The notes under the pieces were generated by a model. It saw only the letters and a program-made list of their open reading frames with translations. It was not told where the DNA came from and ran no database searches. Of a stretch of 64,000 bases of DNA, positions 26,042 to 33,247 are shown in pieces. The first letter of the stretch is position 1, and each line of letters opens with the position of its first letter. The DNA comes from Aquimarina mycalae. Lineage in GTDB: Bacteria; Bacteroidota; Bacteroidia; Flavobacteriales; Flavobacteriaceae. The stretch is taken from NCBI RefSeq assembly GCF_029906345.1, contig NZ_JARYGY010000001.1, forward strand, positions 222,851 through 286,850, in the 5' to 3' direction. Both the position numbers and the translations under genes were made by a program.

Positions 26042-26905
26042 TTAACTAAAACTTATACTCCTGAAAGGAGCTTGTTTGATCCTTGGTTTAATATCGGGCA
26101 ATACATATGAATTCTCTTTTTTAGAAGCTCTCTGCTCTCCTATCTGAATAAGATATTCCATGATACCATTACGAAGTTTTTTATACGCTTCATTATGATT
26201 CAGAGCGGTTTTATCTCTTGGCCGTTCCAGATCAATATTGTACACTGGACCAAGGGTAGCTTTGGGCCCTGGTTTTAAAGGAATAATACGATCTGCCATC
26301 AAGAGACCTTCATCTACATCATTGGTAATTAATAAAGCTGTCTTTTTATCTTTGTTCCATATTTTTAATATTTCTTGCTGTAAATTTCCTCTGGTCAAAG
26401 CATCCAAAGCACTTAGCGGTTCATCCATTAAAATAACATCAGGACTCATAGATAAGGCTCTGGTTACAGAAACTCGTTGTCGCATTCCACCAGAAAGCTC
26501 TTTCGGAAGTTTGCCTATAGCTGGAGAAAGGTTTACCATCTCTACATAATCTTCTACGCGTTTACTCCTATCTTTTTTAGACATCTTCTTAAAAGCCTCT
26601 TTCACAGCCATCCCAACATTATTCCGAACATTCAACCATGGTAGTAATGAATAATTCTGAAAAATCACTCCTCTTTCATGACTAGGTCCAGTTACAGGTT
26701 TTCCTTTAAATAAAACTTGCCCTTCATCTGGCATTAACAACCCAGATATCAGGTTTATCAAGGTTGTTTTTCCGCTACCCGTAAACCCTACAATTGCTAC
26801 AAATTCTCCTTCCTCGATTTCCAAATTAATATTAGATAACACCTTAGTATGATCTTTTCCTGTTCCAAAAGATTTGGATACGTTTCTTAATTCTATATAC
26901 GCCAT
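26042..26905 (-). CDS. Nitrate ABC importer ATP-binding protein (NrtC/D-like)
   Basis: A 287-residue ATPase, first of the two encoded in the nrt operon. Walker [14 protein letters not shown]-loop [15 protein letters not shown], signature [15 protein letters not shown], Walker [13 protein letters not shown] and an altered switch region ([17 protein letters not shown]) with Asn where the catalytic His normally stands. Because the partner ATPase keeps the His, the pair may form an asymmetric heterodimer with one degenerate site. It starts 12 bases after the permease gene. A C-terminal tail of about 40 residues follows the ATPase fold. Confidence 0.87.
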   Translation of the reverse strand: MAYIELRNVSKSFGTGKDHTKVLSNINLEIEEGEFVAIVGFTGSGKTTLINLISGLLMPDEGQVLFKGKPVTGPSHERGVIFQNYSLLPWLNVRNNVGMAVKEAFKKMSKKDRSKRVEDYVEMVNLSPAIGKLPKELSGGMRQRVSVTRALSMSPDVILMDEPLSALDALTRGNLQQEILKIWNKDKKTALLITNDVDEGLLMADRIIPLKPGPKATLGPVYNIDLERPRDKTALNHNEAYKKLRNGIMEYLIQIGEQRASKKENSYVLPDIKPRIKQAPFRSISFS

Positions 26906-26917
26906 CTTATAATTTTT

Positions 26918-28015
26918 TTAGACAGTTTCTTCTGTAAACGTTACAAATTTCTGAATGGTAAGCATAATACGATCAAGCAAAAACCCGATGATACCGATAA
27001 TAAACATTGCTACAATTATTTTAGAATTAGAATCATTTGCGCCATTTTGAAACTCTTCCCAAACAAAGGAACCTAATCCAGGACTTTGTGCTAATAATTC
27101 TATGGCAATTAATACCATCCAGGCTACGGACAAGGTAATTCTCAACCCAGTAAAAATTAATGGAAAGGAAGACGGCAAAATGATTTTGAACACTTTTTGC
27201 GCAACACTTAACTGCAATACTTTAGCAACATTTATATAATCCTTATCAACAGACGATACTCCCATACTGGTATTTACCAATGTTGCCCACATCGAGCATA
27301 ATCCAACGCTTATAAAAGAAATAATAAAGGAACTATCAGAATCAGATCCCCTAGTTAATGTTTTAACAATCATAAACACCAATAACAACCAAACCACAGG
27401 TGATACTGGTTTAAATATCTGAATTAACCAATTTACTGAAGATCTCAACGTCTGGCTTAGTCCAAGCATAATTCCTATAGGAACCGCTATGAATAACGCT
27501 AGTAAAAACCCTGCAAATACGGTTTTTAAACTGGTTAATATCTGATCCACAAAAGACGGTCTACCAGTATAGGTTATCGGAGCTAAACCCTGTTCTTTTC
27601 TTTGAGCATTAGTAGCAGCTACTTTATCTGCAAAAGCCGATTTTTTTCCTGATATAATTGCGTGATCTGCCAGTAACGATTTATAAGCTACCCAGACTTG
27701 AACTGGAGATGGAAGCGTATTAGGTTGACAGCTTATATCTCCAGATTCAATACAGGTACGCATTTCTAGTGCTCCAGCTTCGCCTTGATCACTAAGTGCT
27801 TTTTCTATTCTGGCATCTTTTTCAACATTGTATAAATAAGTAGCTCCAGAATGCCATAGCAATAAAAACATACCTACAGACAAAACAGGGAGTAAAATCT
27901 TCTTGAATAGTCCTATCAAATTTTTTTTCACTTCTTCACCCGACGCTAATCTAATAGCTGGTTCAAAAAAACCTAATCCCACAAAATTGAGAATATGGAT
28001 TGATCTATCTTTCAT
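26918..28015 (-). CDS. nrtB: Nitrate ABC importer permease (NrtB-like)
   Basis: A 365-residue inner-membrane permease with the BPD_transp_1 fold in its C-terminal 200 residues; the coupling-loop motif is ELLAQSPGLGSFVWEEFQ. The N-terminal part has a cytoplasmic stretch, one membrane helix (about 37-55) and an unusually long extracytoplasmic segment (about 60-150) that includes two cysteines (RTCIES, ISCQPN) before the core helices begin. It would form the channel through which nitrate delivered by the binding lipoprotein enters. It lies between the binding-protein gene (117-base gap) and the first ATPase gene. Confidence 0.88.
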   Translation of the reverse strand: MKDRSIHILNFVGLGFFEPAIRLASGEEVKKNLIGLFKKILLPVLSVGMFLLLWHSGATYLYNVEKDARIEKALSDQGEAGALEMRTCIESGDISCQPNTLPSPVQVWVAYKSLLADHAIISGKKSAFADKVAATNAQRKEQGLAPITYTGRPSFVDQILTSLKTVFAGFLLALFIAVPIGIMLGLSQTLRSSVNWLIQIFKPVSPVVWLLLVFMIVKTLTRGSDSDSSFIISFISVGLCSMWATLVNTSMGVSSVDKDYINVAKVLQLSVAQKVFKIILPSSFPLIFTGLRITLSVAWMVLIAIELLAQSPGLGSFVWEEFQNGANDSNSKIIVAMFIIGIIGFLLDRIMLTIQKFVTFTEETV

Positions 28016-28132
28016 TTATTTTTATTTAAGCCTTCGAATTGCTGTATACTTATCTGATTCGAAGAAAATTGGAACACCTTATTATTAAACATTATTATTT
28101 AGGAAGGGAAATAGAAAGAGCAAATGCTCTTT

Positions 28133-29542
28133 CTACTTCTCTATACTTGAAACACCTTCCACATTTTCTTTGTTACCTATACCAAAGCTATTAATATACC
28201 CTATCGGGTCTTTAGCATCGTATTTATTACCATCTATAAAATCTGTAGTTACTGGTTTATAACCATCTGTTTTAGGTAATTCTGAAGCTTGGAGATGTCC
28301 TTCTTTTACTAAAAGATTTGCGGCTTTTGTCCAAATATCAGGACGATAGATATCTTTTATTGTCTCATCATACCAGGCTGCTGGCTTGCTTTCTGGGATT
28401 TGTCCCCAACGTCTCATTTGCGTTAAAAACCAGATTCCATCAGAGTAGAAAGGATATGTCGCGTCATGTCTATAAAACACATTAAAGTCAGGCATTTCTC
28501 TCTTATCTCCTTTTTCGAATTCAAAAGTTCCAGTCATGGAATTTGCGATCACTACTTCATCAGCTCCAACATATTCTGGCATGGATAATATTTTTACAGC
28601 TTCAGGACGGTTTCCAGGAGTATCTAGCCATTTTCCTGCTCTAATCAATGCCTTTGTTACTGCAGTTGCTGTATTAGGATATTGCTCCACAAATTTCTTT
28701 GTCATTACAAACACTTTTTCTGGATTGTTTTTCCATATATCATAATTTGTGGTCACTGGAACACCTATTCCTTTAAAAACTGCTTGCTGATTCCAAGGCT
28801 CACCTACACAATATCCGTATATAGTTCCAGCTTCAAGTGTAGCTGGCATTTGAGGTGGAGGAGTAACTGACAATAATACATCTGCATCAATCTGTCCTTG
28901 AATATTATCTTTAGAGTACATTCCAGGATTAATTCCTGCCGCAGCTAACCAGTATCGTATTTCATAATTATGTGTAGAAACTGGAAATACCATTCCCATC
29001 TTAAAAGCTTTTCCATCATTTTTATATGACTCTATAACTGGTTTAAGAGCTTCTGCTGATATTGGATGAATTGGTTTTCCATCTTCTCCTTTAGGAACAT
29101 TCGGTTTCATTTTAGACCAAACATCATTAGATACTGTAATACCATTACCATTAAGATCCATAGAAAACGGAGTAACCAATTCTGCCTGTCTTCCAAAACC
29201 CGCTCCTGCCGCAATAGGTTGTCCTGCTAACATATGAGAACCATCTAGTTGACCATCAATAACACGATCCAATACATTTTTCCAATTTGATTGTGCTTCT
29301 ACAGACACAAAAAGCCCCTCATCTTCAAAAAAACCTTTCTCCTTAGCTATCGCCAAAGGAGCCATATCCGTTAGTTTTATAAAACCAAAAGTTAACTGTG
29401 GTTTTTCTATTGTTAATTTTAATCCTTCCTTTTTTTGCTGTTCAGCATTGTTAGATGCTATTTCCTTTTTCTTTTCCCCACCACATGACATAATTATCAT
29501 TGTGGTTAAAACGATTAATATTTTAAAATTCAATTTTTTCAT
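28133..29542 (-). CDS. nrtA: Nitrate-binding lipoprotein of the ABC importer (NrtA-like)
   Basis: A 469-residue substrate-binding lipoprotein, signal [20 protein letters not shown] with Cys20 as the lipidation site. The mature part matches the NrtA/CmpA fold: [40 protein letters not shown], the [17 protein letters not shown] segment, [20 protein letters not shown] and GEPWNQQAV, which line the nitrate or bicarbonate pocket in cyanobacterial homologues. Nitrate rather than bicarbonate or nitrite is inferred from context. It is the first gene of the nrt operon and has a near-perfect palindrome about 48 bases upstream. Confidence 0.9.
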   Translation of the reverse strand: MKKLNFKILIVLTTMIIMSCGGEKKKEIASNNAEQQKKEGLKLTIEKPQLTFGFIKLTDMAPLAIAKEKGFFEDEGLFVSVEAQSNWKNVLDRVIDGQLDGSHMLAGQPIAAGAGFGRQAELVTPFSMDLNGNGITVSNDVWSKMKPNVPKGEDGKPIHPISAEALKPVIESYKNDGKAFKMGMVFPVSTHNYEIRYWLAAAGINPGMYSKDNIQGQIDADVLLSVTPPPQMPATLEAGTIYGYCVGEPWNQQAVFKGIGVPVTTNYDIWKNNPEKVFVMTKKFVEQYPNTATAVTKALIRAGKWLDTPGNRPEAVKILSMPEYVGADEVVIANSMTGTFEFEKGDKREMPDFNVFYRHDATYPFYSDGIWFLTQMRRWGQIPESKPAAWYDETIKDIYRPDIWTKAANLLVKEGHLQASELPKTDGYKPVTTDFIDGNKYDAKDPIGYINSFGIGNKENVEGVSSIEK

Positions 29543-29582
29543 AATTCAGTTTTGAAAATTTGCTAATAGAACAATACAAAAC

Positions 29583-29598
29583 TAAGTATAAATACTTA
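29583..29598 (-). promoter_or_regulatory. Nitrate-regulon palindrome upstream of nrtA
   Basis: Plus-strand TAAGTAT-AA-ATACTTA, both halves perfect. On the minus strand it is followed by G and TTTTG. Centre about 48 bases before the nrtA ATG, almost the same distance as at nasA. A weaker copy with one ATACGTA half lies at 29625-29640. Confidence 0.65.
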
Positions 29599-29890
29599 TT
29601 TAAAAAGTTTTTAATCTTAAAAACTACGTATTTTTATGATAAATTATGTATTCCAAAAATTTTTATATTCTTGATTAAATTTTTATTAAAAAGAGTACCT
29701 AATTTTGACAATACGTTATCATGCTTAAAACAATAAGCATCAAGAAATCAGTAAAAACGGTGTATAAAGAAGTTTTTTTTAGGATCAAAATAAAAAAACC
29801 TCATAACCACCTGAAGTTATTGGTACTAAAAAATGTCAATTTTTTAGGTTTAAAAGTTTTAAACAAGAGTATTTGGAATAATCAAAAAAA

Positions 29891-29906
29891 TAAGTATTTT
29901 TACGTA
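29891..29906 (+). promoter_or_regulatory. Nitrate-regulon palindrome upstream of the P-box sensor gene
   Basis: TAAGTAT-TT-TTACGTA followed by G and TTTTT, same 7-2-7 layout as the other sites, centred about 100 bases before the ATG at 29999. Confidence 0.5.
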
Positions 29907-29998
29907 GTTTTTTATGTAAGTATAGCATATGATCTTAAAACATTCATCATACCTTTTAAACAAACTATAATTTATTTATTAACCCAAAATAACCACTC

Positions 29999-30826
29999 AT
30001 GAAAAAAAGCATCATTCTAGCATCAACAATACTATTAATATTATGTCAAGTAAATCTTTTTTCTCAATCCCAGAACTATGGTACTATAACATACGGAAAA
30101 GCGGTAAACATATCTGGAAAACAACGAATGTTATCCCAAAAAATGTCTAAAGCTTATCTACTAATGGCCAAAGGAATAAATGACGATGCAATTAAAAAAG
30201 AATTAAACTCAAGTAAATTTATTTTTGAAAAGCAGCTTCAAATTCTAACAAAGAATGCAACAAGCACTTCCGTTAAATTGTCCTTAAAAAAAGTTAATCA
30301 ACTATGGGAAATATTCAAGGAAGTAATCCTTAGTAATCCTGATTTTCAAAATTCTACAAGAGTTATGAAACTGAATACAGACTTACTTAAAGCATGCAAT
30401 AAAGTGGTCATTAGTATTGAAAATAATTTTAACTACAATAATCAATTTTTCCAAAATAAAAACAAAGAACTGGTAAACACCATAAATGTATCGGGAAAAC
30501 AGCGAATGCTTGCTCAAAGATTATGTTTGTACTACATAGCTACAACCATATTTAAAGAAGGCAAACCAGAATACAAAAAAACACTAAGCGATGTATTCAC
30601 AGAATTTGACAATGCGATAGGAAACCTATTAATTAACAGTTACAACAGCACAGAAATTGAAGAAGAGTTAGGCTTAATCATGTCATATTGGGAAAAATTT
30701 CAACTGAACAAAAAAGGCTTGTTAAACAATGACTTTCCACTGCAAGAAATATTCTTAACCACAAATGAATTAACCAAATCTTTTAATAAAATTACTGGTT
30801 TATACGAAGGTATTGCCAATAATTAG
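29999..30826 (+). CDS. Exported protein with two NarX/PilJ-type P-box repeats, candidate nitrate sensor
   Basis: A 275-residue protein with a type I signal peptide (about 23 residues) and no further membrane segment, so it is soluble in the periplasm. Two repeats start with the P-box of NarX/NarQ and PilJ N-terminal domains: AVNISGKQRMLSQKMS with Arg43, and TINVSGKQRMLAQRL with Arg169. Each is followed by about 100 residues of predicted long helices, fitting two four-helix-type units in one chain. In NarX, P-boxes from two subunits bind one nitrate between them; here both would come from one polypeptide. No kinase domain is attached. It is convergent with the NarL-like gene 16 bases away. Nitrate or nitrite binding is inferred. 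Confidence 0.78.
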   Translation: MKKSIILASTILLILCQVNLFSQSQNYGTITYGKAVNISGKQRMLSQKMSKAYLLMAKGINDDAIKKELNSSKFIFEKQLQILTKNATSTSVKLSLKKVNQLWEIFKEVILSNPDFQNSTRVMKLNTDLLKACNKVVISIENNFNYNNQFFQNKNKELVNTINVSGKQRMLAQRLCLYYIATTIFKEGKPEYKKTLSDVFTEFDNAIGNLLINSYNSTEIEEELGLIMSYWEKFQLNKKGLLNNDFPLQEIFLTTNELTKSFNKITGLYEGIANN

Positions 30827-30842
30827 TCTTAAAAATACAGGG

Positions 30843-31526
30843 TTAGGGAATCATATTGTATTCTCTAGCCTTTTTACTTAGCTCCAACACATTTTTAACT
30901 CCCATTTTTTTCATCAAATTAAAGCGATGAACCTCTGTAGTACGTTTACTAATATCTAATGCTGCGGCTATATCTTTATTAGTCATACCTGAAACCGCCA
31001 ACTTTAGTATTTGATTCTCTCTTTTTGTAAGATCAAATGGATTTTGAACTTCTACAGTTGTCATCAGAACTTTATCAGGTTTTATTGACGTAGCCCCAAC
31101 AGCTCCCTTTTTAAGTATATTTTTCACCAATATAGAAGATACGTCTCCGCTAAAATATTTATCTCCTTTACTCACTGTAGCTAGTGCTTTCAGAAACTCC
31201 TCCTTACTCGCACCCTTCAATAGATAACCGTCTGCTCCTGCATTAATAGATTGTAATATATATTCATCAGAATCATGCATTGATAACATAATAGTTTTAG
31301 AAGAAACCGATAAAGTGGTCAATTTTTCTACCGTTTCAATACCAGACATTTCTGGCATTCTTATGTCACAGATTACAATATCAGGTTGTAATGACTGAAC
31401 TATATCTATCGCTTCTCGCCCATCAGAAGCTTCTCCGATAACCTCATATTGATTTTCATCTTCCAGAAGTGAACGTATACCATCTCTAACCAAAAAATGA
31501 TCATCTACCAATACAATACTTACCAT
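30843..31526 (-). CDS. NarL/FixJ-type response regulator
   Basis: A 227-residue regulator. The receiver domain (1-120) has the acidic pair DD (8-9), phospho-acceptor Asp54 in VICDIRMPEMSG, and Lys in GADGYLLKGAS. A linker of about 35 residues leads to a LuxR-type helix-turn-helix (about 163-227) with LTKRENQILKLAVSGMTNKDIAAALDISKRTTEVHRFNLMKK features. It lies between the P-box sensor gene and the porin gene, and a perfect palindrome stands between it and the porin gene. The HisKA_3 kinase at 36829 is the natural partner for this class. I infer that it controls the nitrate genes by binding the TAAGTAT-type sites. Confidence 0.87.
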   Translation of the reverse strand: MVSIVLVDDHFLVRDGIRSLLEDENQYEVIGEASDGREAIDIVQSLQPDIVICDIRMPEMSGIETVEKLTTLSVSSKTIMLSMHDSDEYILQSINAGADGYLLKGASKEEFLKALATVSKGDKYFSGDVSSILVKNILKKGAVGATSIKPDKVLMTTVEVQNPFDLTKRENQILKLAVSGMTNKDIAAALDISKRTTEVHRFNLMKKMGVKNVLELSKKAREYNMIP

Positions 31527-31575
31527 ACTTATATATACTTAATTAAGCTACTACCAGTGCGAATTATTCACTTAA

Positions 31576-31583
31576 CAAAGATA
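31576..31583 (-). promoter_or_regulatory. -7 promoter element of the response-regulator gene
   Basis: Minus-strand TATCTTTG matches TAnnTTTG exactly, 50 bases before the regulator ATG. No good -33 box at the standard distance. Confidence 0.4.
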
Positions 31584-31660
31584 TGAATAATTCAAAAACA
31601 GCCTCATAAATTTAATAATATAAGAATTTAAAATACGTATTTTCATTTAAAAAACAATAC

Positions 31661-31686
31661 AAATCTAAGTATTAATACTTAGATTT
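31661..31686. promoter_or_regulatory. Perfect 26-bp palindrome between the response-regulator and porin genes
   Basis: The core TAAGTAT-TA-ATACTTA (31666-31681) is flanked by AAATC and GATTT, making a perfect 26-bp inverted repeat with no mismatch. It lies 147 bases from the regulator ATG and 106 from the porin ATG, and is followed by ATTTG in both directions, so it could serve both divergent genes. Confidence 0.7.
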
Positions 31687-31779
31687 GCAATCGTTAATTA
31701 ATTTTTGCTAATAGAACTATTAAAAAGAACATAGGAACAATGCTAGTAGTTTGCTCGCATAAAGAACAAAATTTAACAG

Positions 31780-33090
31780 ATGAAAAACAAATTACAATTT
31801 ACCATAATATTATTATTGGTATTAGTCTTTAAGGGAAACGCACAAGAGCTTAGTATAGATGCAGATATCAGGCCTCGATTAGAATATTCTCATGGTTTTG
31901 GTAATCTAATTCCTTCTGGGGCAGATGCGGCTTTATTTGTGCAACAACGCTCCCGATTAAAATTTGGATATAAAGCCGACAAATTCGGTGCCTATATTAG
32001 TGTGCAGGATGTAAGTGTATGGGGAGATACTCCTCAGATCGCTGCAGCTGATGGCAATAATAGTTTCTCACTGGCGCAAGCCTGGATTGATTTTAAGTTT
32101 GGTAACGGATGGTCTACCAAATTAGGAAGGCAAGCACTTTCATATGATGATCAAAGAATCTTAGGAGGATTAGATTGGGCTATGCAAGGAAGGTTTCATG
32201 ATGCAGCTCTTATTCAGTATAAAAATGAAACTGGTTTAAAACTGGACGTTGGTTTTTCATTTAATCAAAATGGTGTGAGTAGAGTAAATACATTATTCGA
32301 TCCCAATAACAATGGCAATGCAAGAGCTGTATTTGATTATAAAGGAATGGCATATTTATGGTTGCATAAAGATTGGAAAACATTTTCAGGTAGTTTACTT
32401 TTTGCAAACAATTCTTATCAGAATTTAGATACAGATGGTCAAACCCCTATTGATGGTACCGTAAACAGACAGACTTTCGGAACACATTTGGTAGCAAAAC
32501 CTACAAAAGGATTAAAGTTTGCTCTGAATCTCTATGCTCAGACAGGAAAATTTACAGAAACTGTGGATCTCGCTGCCTACAATGCGGGATTAGAAGTTAC
32601 ATATAAACCAGGGAAAACTTTATATGGTATTGGAGCAGAATTACTAAGTGGTGATGACAATGGAGGAAGTGATGGAGAAATTAAATCATTCTTTCCGATT
32701 TTTGGAACCAACCATAAGTTTAACGGATATATGGATTATTTTTATGTAGGGAATCATGCGAATAATGTAGGACTACAAGATATATATGCCAAAGTAGTTG
32801 TCAAAACAGGAACATCTAATAGCTTACTTGCTAAACTTCATTATTTCTCTGCAGCAGAAGACATTGCAGGAACTAATGATAAATACTTAGGTACAGAATT
32901 AGACGTAGTGTTTACACAAAAAATATTGCCATATGCTACTTTAAAAATAGGATACTCACAAATGTTTGCGGGTGACAGTATGGAAGTTCTTAAAGGAATT
33001 ACCAATCCTAGCGGTTTACAAAACTGGGGATGGGCAATGCTAATAGTAAAACCTAATTTCTTAAAATGGAACTCTAAACCAAAGGAATAG
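31780..33090 (+). CDS. Outer-membrane beta-barrel porin (alginate-export-like family)
   Basis: A 436-residue protein with a signal peptide (about 21 residues, ending GNAQ). The mature part starts ELSIDADIRPRLEYSHGF and continues in alternating amphipathic strands with RSRLKFGYKADKFGAYISVQ and LGRQALSYDDQRILGGLDW, the hallmarks of the alginate-export/OprD-like barrel family. It ends in a hydrophobic strand (WGWAMLIVKPNFLKW). In the nitrate island it probably lets nitrate or nitrite through the outer membrane; alginate export is unlikely here. It is followed by a terminator, so it is monocistronic, with the 26-bp palindrome upstream. Confidence 0.8.
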   Translation: MKNKLQFTIILLLVLVFKGNAQELSIDADIRPRLEYSHGFGNLIPSGADAALFVQQRSRLKFGYKADKFGAYISVQDVSVWGDTPQIAAADGNNSFSLAQAWIDFKFGNGWSTKLGRQALSYDDQRILGGLDWAMQGRFHDAALIQYKNETGLKLDVGFSFNQNGVSRVNTLFDPNNNGNARAVFDYKGMAYLWLHKDWKTFSGSLLFANNSYQNLDTDGQTPIDGTVNRQTFGTHLVAKPTKGLKFALNLYAQTGKFTETVDLAAYNAGLEVTYKPGKTLYGIGAELLSGDDNGGSDGEIKSFFPIFGTNHKFNGYMDYFYVGNHANNVGLQDIYAKVVVKTGTSNSLLAKLHYFSAAEDIAGTNDKYLGTELDVVFTQKILPYATLKIGYSQMFAGDSMEVLKGITNPSGLQNWGWAMLIVKPNFLKWNSKPKE

Positions 33091-33112
33091 TTTTTTGATC
33101 ATATTTAATCTA

Positions 33113-33145
33113 AAACCTGTAAAATTAGTTTCACAGGTTTTTTTA
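33113..33145 (+). terminator. Intrinsic terminator after the porin gene
   Basis: Eight-base stem AAACCTGT / ACAGGTTT with a 12-base loop and a following run of Ts. It separates the porin gene from nirB. Confidence 0.82.
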
Positions 33146-33206
33146 GGTATTATTTTGAAATTCTCAATTTACAACACCTATAATTACGTAATTCTCACTA
33201 GTTAAA

Positions 33207-33222
33207 TACGTATTAATACTTA
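33207..33222 (+). promoter_or_regulatory. Nitrate-regulon palindrome upstream of nirB
   Basis: TACGTAT-TA-ATACTTA followed by A and TTTTG. The centre is only about 33 bases before the nirB ATG, closer than at the other genes, so TTTG cannot be a normal -33 box here. Two further TACGTA hexamers flank it (33185 and 33238 regions). Confidence 0.55.
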
Positions 33223-33247
33223 ATTTTGACCTATAAATACGTAACTC

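Larger units (their letters stand above)
29543..29998. other. Divergent control region between nrtA and the P-box sensor gene
   Basis: This 456-bp region holds the nrtA site (29583-29598), a weak second copy (29625-29640), a perfect -7 octamer TAATTTTG at 29700-29707 on the plus strand, and another palindrome at 29891-29906. A 93-codon reading frame (29721-30002) ends in an ATGA overlap with the sensor gene, but its lysine/phenylalanine-rich composition looks like translated AT-rich spacer, and an operator-like site lies inside it; I do not call it a gene. Confidence 0.5.

Noticed and set aside
29721..30002. A 93-codon reading frame ending in an ATGA overlap with the P-box sensor gene
   Set aside because: Its composition (Lys, Phe, Ile, Asn, Tyr) looks like translated AT-rich spacer, it has no domain-like pattern, and a regulon-type palindrome lies within it.
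31780..33090. Calling the barrel an alginate exporter
   Set aside because: No alginate or polysaccharide synthesis genes are nearby; the nitrate context argues for another solute.
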